Counted from the stretch's first letter, positions 47,897 to 58,204 are shown. The stretch is DNA of 64,000 bases from JAOAPG01 sp963791575 (GCA_963791575.1 CAWBSY010000022.1:1-64000), one strand, 5' to 3'. Numbers and translations: made by a program. The notes: generated from the sequence alone by a model not told the origin.

Positions 47897-49497
47897 CTAT
47901 TTGATTTTCCGCGCTACTGATTTTGCCTGGGTGAACAGATAGAGATAATCCGGGCCGCCGGATTTCGAGTCGGTTCCCGACATGTTGAATCCGCCGAAGG
48001 GATGCGCGCCGACCATGGCGCCAGTGCATTTGCGATTGATGTAGAGATTGCCTACGTGGAAGTCGCGAATCGGCGCGGTCGATCTTGTCTCGCGACTTGG
48101 TGTAGACCGCGCCGGTCAAGCCGAACTCGGTGTCGTTGGCGATTTCAAGCGCGTGGTCGAAGTTCCTCGGCTTTGATCACCGCCAGCACCGGCCCAAAAA
48201 TTTCTTCCTGCTCGAGCTTTGATTTTGGCTGGGATGTCGGCGAAGACGGTGGGCTGTATATAATAGCCTTCGCCGGCTTGGGTGGCGCGCTCGCCGCCGG
48301 TGATCAGGCGTCCGTCTTTCTTGCCTTGCTCGATGTATTCAAGAATCGTTTTCATCGATCCTTCATTGATCACCGCGCCCATGTTGGCGTTCTCCGCCGG
48401 ATCGCCAACGGTGATTTTCTCCACCCGAGTCTTCAGTTGCTCGAGGAATTTGTCGTAAATACGCTCGTCCACGATGGCGCGCGAACAGGCCGAACACTTC
48501 TGGCCCTGAAAGCCGAATGCCGACTGCGCGACGCCTTCGACGGCGGCGTCGATATCGGCATCGGCATCGACGATGATGGCGTCTTTGCCGCCCATTTCGA
48601 GGATGGTTCGCTTGATCCAGATCTGACCCGGCGCTTGCGTCGCGGCGCTCTTGTTGATGTCGAGACCGACTTCGCGCGATCCGGTGAATGCAATGTAGCG
48701 TGTCTTGGGATGCGCGACGATGGCGTCGCCGAAGCTTGCGCCCGCGCCGGGGCAGAAGTTCACCACGCCTTCCGGCATCCCAGCTTCTTCAAGCAATTCG
48801 ATAAACTTCGCGGCAATGGTGGGCGAATCGCTGGATGGCTTCAGAATGACGGTGTTGCCGCTGACAATGGAAGCCACCGTCATTCCGGCCATGATGGCGC
48901 AGGGGAAATTCCACGGAGGAATTACAGCGCCCACGCCGAGCGGAATGTAGAACAGCGAATCCCGCTCGCCGGGCAGCTGCACAGGAGTCTCGGAGTTGGC
49001 CAGGCGCAACGCTTCGCGGCGTAGAACTCGCAGAAGTCGATAGTTTCGGAGATGTCGGCGTCAGCTTCCGCCCAATTCTTGCTGACTTCGAAAACCAGCC
49101 ATGCTGCGAACTCAAATTTGCGTTCACGCAATAGGTCGGCAACGCGGAACAGCAAGTTCGCGCGTTGTTCTACGCTGGTACGGCTCCAGCTTTCGAACGC
49201 CGTAAGAGCAGCTTTCATGGCCGGTTCAACGTGTTCTTTGCCGGCTTTTTGGTGGATGCCAACAACCTGCGAAGGCTTCGAGGGATTCAGCGACTTGATC
49301 TTGTCTTGCGTCTTCACGCGATTGCCGCCGATGATCAGGTCGTATTCGCGGCCTAGTTGGCTGCGAACTTTTTCGATCGCGGCGCGAATTTTACGAGCGT
49401 TGTCTTCGCGGCTGAAATCGGTAAGCGGCTCATTTTTAAATGGACCATCATGCGGACGAATACGATTGCGGCTGGGGGCTTCCAGGGTTGTTGCCAT
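47897..49497 (-). CDS. 1-pyrroline-5-carboxylate dehydrogenase (four frameshifts in this sequence)
   Basis: Oxidises glutamate-semialdehyde/P5C to glutamate with NAD, the last step of proline use. Family features: VFEVSKNWAEADADISE, VIPPWNFPCAIMAGM, FTGSREVGL, catalytic Glu in LEMGGKDAIIVD and catalytic Cys in GFQGQKCSACSR, and the C-terminal GFNMSGTDSKSGGPDYLYLF. The frame changes near 49020 (one C missing), 48222 (extra A), ~48168 (extra A) and ~48080 (one extra base). Repaired length ~532 residues, normal for RocA/PutA-type enzymes. ATG 49497 has TGAGG upstream. No proline dehydrogenase gene is adjacent. Confidence 0.88.
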
Positions 49498-49634
49498 GAT
49501 TTACCTCAATGCAGAATAGATGCGTAGAAACTCAGTGAGAACTCTCATTATAACATTCCGATGCTTCTCGCCGTCTCTCACCATTCGCAGAAAATGAATC
49601 CCGGGTCGTTGTTGCTAAATCAAAGCTTATGTTA

Positions 49635-49650
49635 GATAATAACTATTATC
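49635..49650. promoter_or_regulatory. Fur/PerR-type operator before the regulator gene
   Basis: GATAATA-AC-TATTATC is a perfect 7-base inverted repeat, close in form to PerR and Fur boxes (TTATAAT-n-ATTATAA). It lies 30 bases before the preferred ATG (49680) of the Fur-family gene, which suggests autoregulation and argues against the upstream in-frame ATG at 49629, since that would put the operator inside the coding region. Confidence 0.6.
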
Positions 49651-49679
49651 GTTTACAGAGCAGGCCAATAAAGTTTAGG

Positions 49680-50162
49680 ATGCAGACCAGAACCGATTTC
49701 CGCGACCTTTGTCATCGCCATAACCTGGCGGCCACTCATCAGAGACAGTTGATCTATGAAACTGTCATGACGATGCCAGGCCATCCCAGTCCGGAAGCGA
49801 TTTATGACAAAGTACGAAAGAAAATCCCGTCCATTTCACTTGCAACCGTATACAAGAACATCCGCACATTTCTCGACAGTGGAGTGCTGCGGGAAGTGAG
49901 TTTGCACCACGGGTCTCTGCGGGTCGAAGCAAATCAAGAAACTCATCACCATCTGGTGTGCGTGAGGTGTAAGTCCATTGTGGACCTTGAGGAAAGCAGT
50001 CTTAAGCCTGTTCTTTTGAAAGAGAAGCTTCCGCGTGGTTTTCAGATTAAGCGGATTGCAGTCGATGTTCTCGGCATTTGTCAGACCTGCTCTTCACTGG
50101 AAAGACCCGTCTCTGGCACACGGGCATCGGGAACGCACACAAAGAGTTCGCAGCATCGTTAG
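49680..50162 (+). CDS. Fur-family regulator, probably PerR-like
   Basis: About 160 residues. The N-terminal winged helix (NLAATHQRQLIYETVMTMPG, HPSPEAIYDKVRKKIPSISL, ATVYKNIRTFLDSGVL) is typical Fur. The dimerisation domain has a His-rich metal site (ETHHHLVCVRCKSIVDLEE) and two CxxC pairs (CVRC, CQTC) for structural zinc. Placement directly before ahpC and ahpD points to peroxide sensing. A Fur-type palindrome lies upstream. Confidence 0.85.
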   Translation: MQTRTDFRDLCHRHNLAATHQRQLIYETVMTMPGHPSPEAIYDKVRKKIPSISLATVYKNIRTFLDSGVLREVSLHHGSLRVEANQETHHHLVCVRCKSIVDLEESSLKPVLLKEKLPRGFQIKRIAVDVLGICQTCSSLERPVSGTRASGTHTKSSQHR

Positions 50163-50238
50163 CTCGTAAATCGTCACAACCAGCAGGAACGCTTAAACAG
50201 AAACGCTAAAATTCATATTTCATGAGGAGAAAATCACA

Positions 50239-50781
50239 ATGTTAGGTATCGGAGAAAAATTTCCTTCGTTTTCAGTGAAGGCGGCAGTCAGCACAGACAA
50301 AGATCCAGAGAAGGCTTTCAAGGACATCACCGACCTCGATTATTCTGGAAAGTGGAAAGTGTATTTCTTTTGGCCGGCGGATTTTACTTTTGTTTGTCCG
50401 ACAGAAATTGCAGGTTTTGGCAAACTGAACAAACAGTTCCAAGAGCGTGACGCTCAAATTCTGGGTGGCAGCACCGATTCTGAGTGGGTGCACCGCGCAT
50501 GGCGCAACGATCATGCTGACCTTAAAGATCTGCCATTCCCCATGCTTGCGGATGTCAGGCACGATCTCTCCGAGCAACTCGGCATTCTGGGACCGAATGG
50601 CATGGCGCAACGGGCGGCCTACATCGTCGATCCCGAAGGGATTATTCGCTTTGTGTATGTGACGGACGGCGCTGTCGGCCGCAATCCGGAAGAGGTGTTA
50701 CGCGTACTCGATGCATTGCAGACCGACGAGCTTTGCCCATGCAATTGGAAGAAGGGTGAGGCGACTCTGCAAGTTGCGTAA
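50239..50781 (+). CDS. ahpC: alkyl hydroperoxide reductase AhpC (2-Cys peroxiredoxin)
   Basis: Reduces peroxides. 180 residues with the peroxidatic Cys in DFTFVCPTE (~residue 53) and a C-terminal CPC pair (DELCPCNW), as in the AhpC of mycobacteria, which is recycled by AhpD rather than AhpF. GAGGAG lies ahead of the ATG. ahpD follows 106 bases later, and a Fur-family regulator precedes it, so the three form a peroxide-defence unit. Confidence 0.94.
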   Translation: MLGIGEKFPSFSVKAAVSTDKDPEKAFKDITDLDYSGKWKVYFFWPADFTFVCPTEIAGFGKLNKQFQERDAQILGGSTDSEWVHRAWRNDHADLKDLPFPMLADVRHDLSEQLGILGPNGMAQRAAYIVDPEGIIRFVYVTDGAVGRNPEEVLRVLDALQTDELCPCNWKKGEATLQVA

Positions 50782-50887
50782 TCGCGGTTTGTGCGAAAAG
50801 CATCAGCGCTTGGAAAAACCGGGAGCTCTGTGCGATAGCGGACGGAGCTTCCGTGAAATTTAGGAATAACGAATTTAGAGGATAGCA

Positions 50888-51436
50888 ATGACTTTGAATG
50901 AATTGATGGAAACAGTTCCGGCTTATGCGCGGGACTTGAAGCTTAACTTCTCGACCCTAAGCCAGCAAAAAGAATTAACCGAACAGCAAACCTGGGGAAC
51001 GATTGTGGCGAGCGCCGTCGCTTCGAGAAACGCTGATCTTACGAAGTCTGTGCTGGCGGAAGCCGCGTCGCATTTGTCTCCGCAAGCACTCGATGCAGCC
51101 AAAGCGGCTGCGGCGATCATGGGGATGAACAATGTCTACTACCGCTTCCAGCATCTGACGACAAACGAAAGCTACCGGACGATGCCGGCTCGGTTACGCA
51201 TGAACGTTCTGCGATCGCATGGCGTTGATCACGTTGATTTCGAACTTTGGTCTCTTGCAGCTTCGGCCATTAAGGGCTGTGGCGTATGCGTCGATTCACA
51301 TGAAAAGGTGGTACGCGAGAAGGGTCTCAGCGAAGATTTGGTACTGGCAGCGGTTCGGTTGGCATCGGTGATTCACGGTCTTGCCACTGTTTTGGACGCG
51401 GAAAGAGTTTTGGCGCCTGAGGCTTTGGCCGTTTAA
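50888..51436 (+). CDS. ahpD: alkylhydroperoxidase AhpD
   Basis: Reductant partner of AhpC. All-helical protein of 182 residues with the catalytic KGCGVCVDSHE (CxxC plus following His) near residue 130-140, and an upstream proton-relay Glu within VDFELWSLAAS. AGAGGA lies before the ATG. The stop codon overlaps the rfbD ATG by one base (TAATG). Confidence 0.93.
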   Translation: MTLNELMETVPAYARDLKLNFSTLSQQKELTEQQTWGTIVASAVASRNADLTKSVLAEAASHLSPQALDAAKAAAAIMGMNNVYYRFQHLTTNESYRTMPARLRMNVLRSHGVDHVDFELWSLAASAIKGCGVCVDSHEKVVREKGLSEDLVLAAVRLASVIHGLATVLDAERVLAPEALAV

Positions 51437-52284
51437 TGCGAGTTACTGTATTCGGCGGAACGGGCATGCTGGGAAAGGCTCTCGCTCGAGAGTGGACGCG
51501 TCCCGATGACGCGGTTAGCAGTTTGGGATCAAACGATGCGGACATTCGTGATTCCAAGCAAGTCGTAAAGGTGGTCCAAGAAACTCAGCCTGACTGGATC
51601 GTGCTTTCCGCCGCTTACACGGATGTCGATGGATGCGAGACGAATCGCGAATTGGCGTTCGATGTGAACTGCCAAGGCGCCGTGAACGTAGCACAAGCAG
51701 CGAAACAGTGCGACGCGAAATTACTTTTCATCAGTACGGATTATGTCTTTGATGGCAATGGTATCGCGCCCTACGAGACGGATGCTCCACGCGGACCCAA
51801 GAGCGTCTATGGCGAATCCAAAGCGGAAGCGGAAGTAAAGATTGCTCAGATTCTCCCCGATGCTTGCATCGTTCGCACTTCATGGCTGTATGGAGTGGGT
51901 GGAAAGTGTTTCCCGGATACAATCCTCAAACTTGCATCGAACCGTCCTGAGATTCAGGTAGTCGACGACCAGCGCGGATCACCAACTTATACGAATGATC
52001 TTGCCCGATCCATCATTCAACTCTGCCACAAGGACGCGCGTGGATTAGTGCATGCTACGAATCGTGGCGAGTGCTCGTGGTTTGAGTTTGCGCGTGAGAT
52101 CGTTAAAGCTTCAGGGGCAAACACTGTCGTCCAGCCTACGACCAGCGACAAATTCGTCCGACCAGCACCTCGTCCGAAGTACTCGGTGTTGTCTCCGAAG
52201 AGCTTAGATCAATATGGGATCACAATGCCGACGTGGCAGGATGCATTGCAGAACTATCTGCGGGAGAGGGAAGCTACAGCATAG
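51436..52284 (+). CDS. rfbD: dTDP-4-dehydrorhamnose reductase
   Basis: Last step of dTDP-L-rhamnose synthesis. Extended SDR fold, 282 residues: NAD(P)-binding VFGGTGMLGKAL at the start, FISTDYVFDGNG and the catalytic YGESK (Tyr-x-x-x-Lys) near residue 128, and the RSPTYTNDLA-like segment (QRGSPTYTNDLA) near 190. The start overlaps the ahpD stop, implying translational coupling with an unrelated peroxide gene. No other rhamnose gene lies nearby. Confidence 0.92.
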   Translation: MRVTVFGGTGMLGKALAREWTRPDDAVSSLGSNDADIRDSKQVVKVVQETQPDWIVLSAAYTDVDGCETNRELAFDVNCQGAVNVAQAAKQCDAKLLFISTDYVFDGNGIAPYETDAPRGPKSVYGESKAEAEVKIAQILPDACIVRTSWLYGVGGKCFPDTILKLASNRPEIQVVDDQRGSPTYTNDLARSIIQLCHKDARGLVHATNRGECSWFEFAREIVKASGANTVVQPTTSDKFVRPAPRPKYSVLSPKSLDQYGITMPTWQDALQNYLREREATA

Positions 52285-52300
52285 AAGCGATCATGCATCG

Positions 52301-52316
52301 CGAACTCGCGAGTTCG
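52301..52316. repeat. perfect 16-bp palindrome after rfbD
   Basis: CGAACTCGCGAGTTCG is exactly self-complementary. It lies 17 bases after the rfbD stop and is followed by ATAAAATATC rather than a T-run, so it may be a protein-binding site instead of a terminator. Confidence 0.7.
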
Positions 52317-52370
52317 ATAAAATATCTATGAGCGGCATATCTAGTCAGCATCATGGTTTAGTTTACCGTC

Positions 52371-52562
52371 ATGGGAAAAGCAGAAAATTCGGAAAAGAAT
52401 AAAAAAGAAGAGCGACGCCGGCGGTCTCCGCGAAATGAGGAACGAGACCGGCGCACGCAATCGCGGATCGACGGTATCTTGTCCGACATCGAAGACGCCA
52501 CTTACACAGTGTTACGTAGACACGAGAAGAGTTCGAAGCCATCCTCCCGCAAATCCAATTGA
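52371..52562 (+). CDS. small charged hypothetical protein
   Basis: 63 residues, extremely rich in Lys/Arg/Glu/Ser (KNKKEERRRRSPRNEERDRR), with a short helical centre (IDGILSDIEDATYTVL). No ribosome-binding site is clear. It converges on the response regulator gene, 11 bases apart. Possibly a nucleic-acid-binding small protein; could also be spurious. Confidence 0.35.
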   Translation: MGKAENSEKNKKEERRRRSPRNEERDRRTQSRIDGILSDIEDATYTVLRRHEKSSKPSSRKSN

Positions 52563-52573
52563 TTGAATTCCAG

Positions 52574-53260
52574 CTATGGAGTGAATTTGTAGCCGAGACC
52601 TAGGACGGTTACGAACAAAGTTGGTTTCTTGGAATCCTCTTCCAACTTTTGACGCAAGCTTGCGACATGCACATCCACAGTGCGGGTAAATGCCTCGGCG
52701 CTGTATCCCCATACATCTTTCAACAAGACCTCGCGCGATAACGTTGTGCCCTGATGTTCCACGAAATAGCGCAGAAGCTGGAATTCACGAGCCGAAAGAG
52801 GCACGACTTTACCATCGCGAGTCACTGACGTACCTCGCAAATCGATTCGCAATCGACCGAACTGGTGAACTTGAGCCCCATCTGTGGATTGCCGCGGTAC
52901 ACGCCGGAGCAGCGCTTCCACTCGAGCCATCAATTCGATCATCTGAAAAGGTTTGGTAACGTAATCGTCTGCGCCGATTTTGAGACCGAGTACTTTGTCC
53001 ACCGTCTCGCCCCGCGCGGTGAGCATAATAATAGGTACGACGAGGCCAGCTTTTCTCAAGTCACGACAAACATCGAAACCTTTTTTGCGGGGCAACATGA
53101 CGTCGAGAAGAATAAGATCGAAAGGCTCGCGCAGAGCTTTTTGGAAGCCTTCTTCTCCGTCCGACGCGCACTCGACAGTGTAGTTCTCGCTTTGCAAACG
53201 GTCGACGAGCGTGATGCGCAGAGCTTCTTCGTCTTCGACCAGCAGGATGTGCTCTTCCAT
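52574..53260 (-). CDS. OmpR-family response regulator
   Basis: 228 residues. Receiver domain with acidic pair VEDEEAL, phosphorylatable Asp in DLILLDVMLPRKKGFDV (~residue 52) and MLTARGE plus KPF; then an OmpR-type winged helix (LSAREFQLLRYFVEHQGTTL, TRTVDVHVASLRQKLEED). Its ATG is six bases after the stop of the histidine kinase gene, so the two form a two-component operon. Confidence 0.94.
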   Translation of the reverse strand: MEEHILLVEDEEALRITLVDRLQSENYTVECASDGEEGFQKALREPFDLILLDVMLPRKKGFDVCRDLRKAGLVVPIIMLTARGETVDKVLGLKIGADDYVTKPFQMIELMARVEALLRRVPRQSTDGAQVHQFGRLRIDLRGTSVTRDGKVVPLSAREFQLLRYFVEHQGTTLSREVLLKDVWGYSAEAFTRTVDVHVASLRQKLEEDSKKPTLFVTVLGLGYKFTP

Positions 53261-53266
53261 GAAATC

Positions 53267-55271
53267 TTAGTTTGACTTCGGACCAGCTGACAATTCGATA
53301 AGAGCATTCTGCTCTCGCTGCTCTTGAGATGCAACAGATTGAGTAGTAACAGACTGGGTTGCGACCGGGAGATGAACAGTGAATGCGGAGCCTTTGCCTA
53401 CTTCGCTCTCGGCCGTAAGACGCGCACCTATAGCCCTCTGCGAAACTCTTTGCCAAAGACAGCCCCAAGCCAGTTCCGTGAATATGGGATGCGGCTACAT
53501 TGGGGCTGCGATAGAAGGGATCGAAAATTTGCTTCATTTCGTCCTTGGCAATGCCAATGCCGTGGTCCTCGACGGTAATCTCGACTTCGGAAGACTGACC
53601 TTCCCGCTCAATGGCGCACGCACGAATTCCGATCCATTTACTATGCCCGCTATATTTCACTGCATTGGTGATCAGATTCTGCAAACACTGCGAGAGCGCC
53701 TCAAAATCTGCATTCACGGGAGGCAGGTTTGGTTCAATCTGGCATTCGACGGTTACGTGCGACGCCTGGACAACGCTCTCTGTGTTTTCCAAAGCGGCAT
53801 GAACTACATCTGAAACATTCAGCGGCCGAAGGTTGTAGTTTGGAGTCTTCGCCCGGGCGGCTGAGAAACGCAGAACTTGCTCCACGAGATGATTCAGTTG
53901 TTTCGCTTGATTCGTAATGATTCCGCCGTAACGAACCATCTGCTGCTTGCTTTCCACCACGCCGTCGACAATGTTCTCGGCGGCCGAAAGGATCGCAGCG
54001 ATAGGAGTGCGCAGTTCGTGAGATATACCGGCAACAAAATCTATCTGCAGCGTGGCGAGGCGGCGGGCACGTTGGCTGGTAAAAATAATGAGAGCCATGG
54101 TAGCGGCCAAGATCGAGAGAATACCGAAACTCACCCCAAGCTCACGGCGGCGTAGTTCTTCAACCGCCGCCTCTACTGAGCCTTTTCGATTCCTGGCAAT
54201 GACCTGCCAGCCTCGATCATCCGGATCAGCATAGATTGGATCGAAGCGAATCGGTCCAAAGATTTCCTCGGAATGCTGTGGCAACAACGCATGTAGCCGA
54301 GGTTCGCGTGCGAAAGCTGGAAGGAATCCAGAGGTTCGCGAATCCGCTGCCCGGCTGCGCCTGCCGTCTAAGCTCGGGGGTCCAAACATATTCAACGTAG
54401 CGTCCGCAGGAACTTGCTCCTCATTCAGAAAGTCTGTACCCGACGAATATAGTACCCGGGGACTGTTCTCGCTTCCTTCGACTACCGCTACTTCGTAATC
54501 GGAAGCTCGCGGATCTCCGTAGTATCGCCGCACCAGCCCGGGAAACACCTGGCTACGCAACACGTTCTCGTCTAACTCGACAAGCAGCCAGACGGGCCGT
54601 GTTTCAGCGGCGCTTTGGTAACGAGTGGGCCGAACCGCTTGGACAATCAAGATTGGAATACTTTGGTCAATTAACCCGACCATCGGAGTGATGGCATGAC
54701 CAGACGACCCGCTCACCGAAATACCACTTGAGGCCAGAGGCTTCTGAGTGAGCTTCGAAGGGGCAGATTCCGAAGTCGGGGTAAGAATATTTTCCAGCAG
54801 AACTTGATGCAGGCGATCAAAAGTGGCCGGCCATTTGATGGACTGGAATTGTCCCTCGGCGGGTAAAAGACGAAGCAGGGAGGAAGCTTCGCGGTGGTTG
54901 GACTGTTCGCTATCGGATTTAACGTCGCCAGATTCGCGATCCGATGGCTTCCAGAGGTATACGTTCGCGACCAAGCCTGAGTACGATGCGGTTTGTTGCC
55001 AATGACGAAATTTCTCGGAGAGATTCTTCGGGTCCACGGCTTTGGGCTCGGAGTCTGCCTGCAACTCAAGGGACACGGTGGTCAACTCACGCGCCAGATC
55101 TTCCCTAAGGTCCATGAGGGACATCTGCAAATTGGCTCGTAAACGGGTACTAGTGGCATCACTGACCTCATGGCTCCAGTGGTACTGGAGATTTGCGAGA
55201 ACAATAAGCACGCATGCCAACACAACTGGAATCGCCCAGGTAAAAATGCGCTCTTTAGATGGAAACTTCAT
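53267..55271 (-). CDS. sensor histidine kinase (frameshifted in this sequence)
   Basis: About 667 residues after repair. Membrane segments at ~13-30 (WAIPVVLACVLIVLANL) and ~395-415 (GILSILAATMALIIFTS) frame a large extracytoplasmic sensor region. H-box GISHELRTP, N-box NLITNAVKYS, G1 DHGIGIAKDE, F-box FDPFYRS and G2 GTGLGLSLAKS are in order. The frame breaks at CCC 53434-53436 (GGG on the coding strand, one too many): SFAEA then IGARLTAESEVGKGSAFTVH completes the ATPase domain. Signal sensed is unknown. Upstream gap 55272-55575 holds no gene. Confidence 0.9.
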
Positions 55272-55575
55272 GAGAGACGGAAACTATGTATGAACAGTCT
55301 TGTCCTGAGCACGCTCGAATGGCTCTTTTGATCATGCGCGGGGAAGGGCGCATTCCAGCATCGCTTGTTTAATTGTAGTGCGGCAGGCTCAATTCTCGAG
55401 ATTCAAAATGACCTCAGAGAAGGTAACCCACTGTAGGAGCGGTAGTTGTAAATTCCGAGTAAAACCCCTTAGAGCTGAATCGTGGCCGATCCGGCGTTAT
55501 ATTCTTTTTACGTGATGAAAGCATATTTTGGATTTGCGAATGGTCCCGCCCGGGTGCAAAATGATCTTGCGCTGA
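55272..55575. other. divergent gap between the kinase and ChrR-like genes
   Basis: 304 bases, no gene seen. It must hold promoters for both divergent genes. No palindromic operator was recognised, and no ribosome-binding site is clear ahead of the ATG at 55576. Confidence 0.35.
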
Positions 55576-56193
55576 ATGGGAAAAGTTTTTAAACACGCTC
55601 TCACCTCCAGCGAAATCGCGGAGCTGGCAGCCCTATACCTGCTTGGAACTCTTCCTGAACCCGACCGCACCGATTTTGAGACCCACCTTGAAGAAGGTTG
55701 CCAACTGTGTGAAGGTGAAGTCATTCGCGCCAGCGCGGAGATCACTGATCTGGCACGTTCTGGTTCCAGCACCGCTCCTGCTGATCTACGCGATCGTTTT
55801 CTAGCAAAGCTGAAAACACCACGCCGACTTCAGCCAGATTCGGCAGGCATTCTGCTTAATCATTCTGGGCTGTTGATCGCACGGACAGATGCTATCGACT
55901 GGAAGAAGACAGATTTTCCTGGAGTCTGGTCAAAGCCGCTATTCATTGACGAACTCCAACACCGAGCGACATCTTTAATAAAGATGGATTCGGGAGCGAC
56001 CTACCCTCCGCATCGTCATCATGGGTCCGAAGAACTTTATTTTTTAACTGGCGATCTGGCAGTGGGAGGCATACTGCTCAAGGCAGGCGATTATTCGCGA
56101 GCTGCCGCCGGAAGCATTCATGGAGCCAGCCGGACAGAGTTTGGTTGTGTCTTTCTCCTGGTGGCGTCTCAACTGGACGAAATCCTGCGCTAG
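55576..56193 (+). CDS. ChrR-like anti-sigma factor with cupin domain
   Basis: 205 residues in two parts. The N-terminal anti-sigma region (ELAALYLLGTLPEPDRTDFE, then THLEEGCQLCEGEV with H-x-x-x-x-C-x-x-C for zinc) resembles ZAS domains, and the C-terminal part is a cupin (YPPHRHHGSEELYFLTGDLA ... GSIHGASR) with His/Glu ligands, as in ChrR of Rhodobacter, which releases sigma-E on singlet oxygen. No sigma-factor gene lies next to it, unlike most such genes. Confidence 0.8.
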   Translation: MGKVFKHALTSSEIAELAALYLLGTLPEPDRTDFETHLEEGCQLCEGEVIRASAEITDLARSGSSTAPADLRDRFLAKLKTPRRLQPDSAGILLNHSGLLIARTDAIDWKKTDFPGVWSKPLFIDELQHRATSLIKMDSGATYPPHRHHGSEELYFLTGDLAVGGILLKAGDYSRAAAGSIHGASRTEFGCVFLLVASQLDEILR

Positions 56194-56231
56194 TTTGTTT
56201 CTGCCGACCTTCTTCCGTGACATCCACAAAT

Positions 56232-56255
56232 AAAAAAGCGGCCCCGAAGGGCCGC
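56232..56255 (-). terminator. intrinsic terminator of the HELxE-protein gene
   Basis: On the minus strand GCGGCCC-TTCG-GGGCCGC is a 7-bp stem with a UUCG loop, followed by TTTTTTATTTG. It begins 22 bases after the minus-strand stop codon at 56277. Confidence 0.88.
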
Positions 56256-56276
56256 ATGAGTATTCAGTGAAAATTA

Positions 56277-58204
56277 TTACTTGCCGGTTCCGGACAAAGG
56301 AACCGTTTGAGGACTGCCGATTGCGCTATCGGAAATACTTAGTACTGCCGAACGCGCTCCGGTAGCGGTTGGCGTGAAGGTCACGCTGATTGTGCAACTG
56401 GATAGTGCTGCTAGCGAACCGCCGCAAGTGGTGGCTGATTCGGCAAAGTCCCCTGGGTTTGTTCCGGTGAACGTCACTCCGGAGATCGTCAAAGTAGTTT
56501 TCAGATTATTTTTCAATTTAACTATCTTCGCCGTACTCGTGGTTCCGACCGTGGTTGCAAGGAACTTCTCGCTTGCCGGAGTTACTGTAACTTGCGGTCC
56601 TCCGGTACCTGACAATGAAACCACTTGTGGGCTATTGCTCGCGTTGTCGGTAATCACGAGATTGGCGGATTCGGCGCCGATCAAACCAGCGGTAAATTTA
56701 ACACTGACAGTACAAGACTTTCCGACTGCGAGGGTAGCGACGCAAGTGGTGGTCCTGGAAAAATCACCGGCGTTAGTCCCACTAATGGCGATCGACGAGA
56801 AATTCACCACGCCACCAGCGTTATTAGTTAGTGGTTACTTTCTTGGCCGCACTTGTGACCCCGAGCGCTTCTTTTGCGAATACCAGCGAAGTAGGAGTAA
56901 ACGTTAGCGGCCCAATGCCACCACCGCCCACAGTTATTGCGGCGCTGCCTACAATTGCGCTATTGATGGTTTCGGTCGCGGTGATGGTTTGGCTCCCGGA
57001 CGTTTTTAAGGTAGCTGTGAAGGTTTGTGTTCCCTGATCGGTTGGCGAGAACGTGAAATCCGCCGGAAGCACAGCCTGCGAATCGCTGCTGGTGAAATGA
57101 GCCGTACCGACAAAACTCTTGTCCGTAGTCCCACCCACCGGATTCTTCGCAGTCACAGTAAGACTGAAAGAAGTTCCGGCAGTCGCAGAAGCCGGAGCAC
57201 TCACGGTAAAGCTGGGATGCAGTCCTAAAGCCACGCATGCGTTCGCGGCATTCGACCACTGCTTTTGAATTGTGTAGGACGAGTTTCCCACCGTAACTAT
57301 GCCCTGGTCCGCATTGCAAATGTCGCCAATCTCTCCATTACTTGGATCGTACCAAGCCAGCGGAGGTCCAAAGACCATGAGCGAAGCTGACCTGAATATC
57401 AGTTGCAGTCTCCACTAGTTCATGCGAGGAAACCGATGTCATATTGTTGAATTGAGTGCTTCCTCCGCAACCCGTGTGGCATCCAGAAGTCGGGCCAAAG
57501 TCCGGGAAGACACCATACGCAACATTCTTGGAATTGAATTGGTTGTTAGTGGCGCCATGATACGCGCAGAATCCTCCTGCTACGCAACTACCACCATTTC
57601 CAGTAATGGTCACCAAAGGTGGGAAGTAGACCATGTACTCCGTATTCTCATTGCCCTGACTGTCAGCCGTCGGCGTAGGCAAGTGTCCGGCTGTAATCTG
57701 ACTCAGGATCTCGGCTTGGATCTGAGCGTCTGAAACAGTACAAGGAGCTGTGGCACAGACCGACGGTGTGATTGTGTAGGAACCCACATAGCTACCGCGT
57801 CCGATGGATTGGTTTGATCCTGAATTTGTGCTGTATTCGCTGACGAGATCGTAGTAAGGACTGGCTGTCACGGTTTGATAGAAGCCGCCGATTTGCGCCT
57901 GTACGGTCGCGTCTACGCTCGATCCCCAGAAAACAGCCACAACCTGAATATTGGAAACAACCGGACCGCCATAATAATTTAGGTGTGCGCCAGCTGGCGG
58001 CGGTGCGGCGTTCTTCATTCCGGGCGGAATCATGCGAACAATGTGAATCGGACCTGCGGATTGCGGCGACTGCTTCACCTGGTCTTGCGCCAAAGCCGCA
58101 CTGGCGAAGACAAGACATATCGCCATAAGCAGTGCTGTACACAGGTTGCGGTTGAGAGAGAACGGGAGAGAGGATTCCGGTCGGGAGTTCTGGGATTGAG
58201 CCAT
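56277..58204 (-). CDS. secreted HELxE-motif protein with Ig-like C-terminal domains (two frameshifts in this sequence)
   Basis: ATG 58204 has AAAGGA upstream and starts a signal peptide (LCTALLMAICLVFASAALAQ). Residues ~50-300 hold SSHELVETATDIQ and, after a frame change near 57375, PLAWYDPSNGEIGDICNADQ. A HELxE motif followed by EIGDxC recalls Exordium/PHI-1 proteins and putative metalloproteases. Ig-like and choice-of-anchor-D domains follow, ending LSGTGK as in the FG-GAP protein. A second frame change near 56830 (one extra A; KKVT then LTNNAGG) completes the gene at ~641 residues. Catalysis is inferred only. Confidence 0.7.

Noticed and set aside
48002..49024. 340-residue plus-strand ORF opposite P5C dehydrogenase
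   Set aside because: Antisense of a strongly conserved gene; Gly/Arg/His-rich shadow composition.
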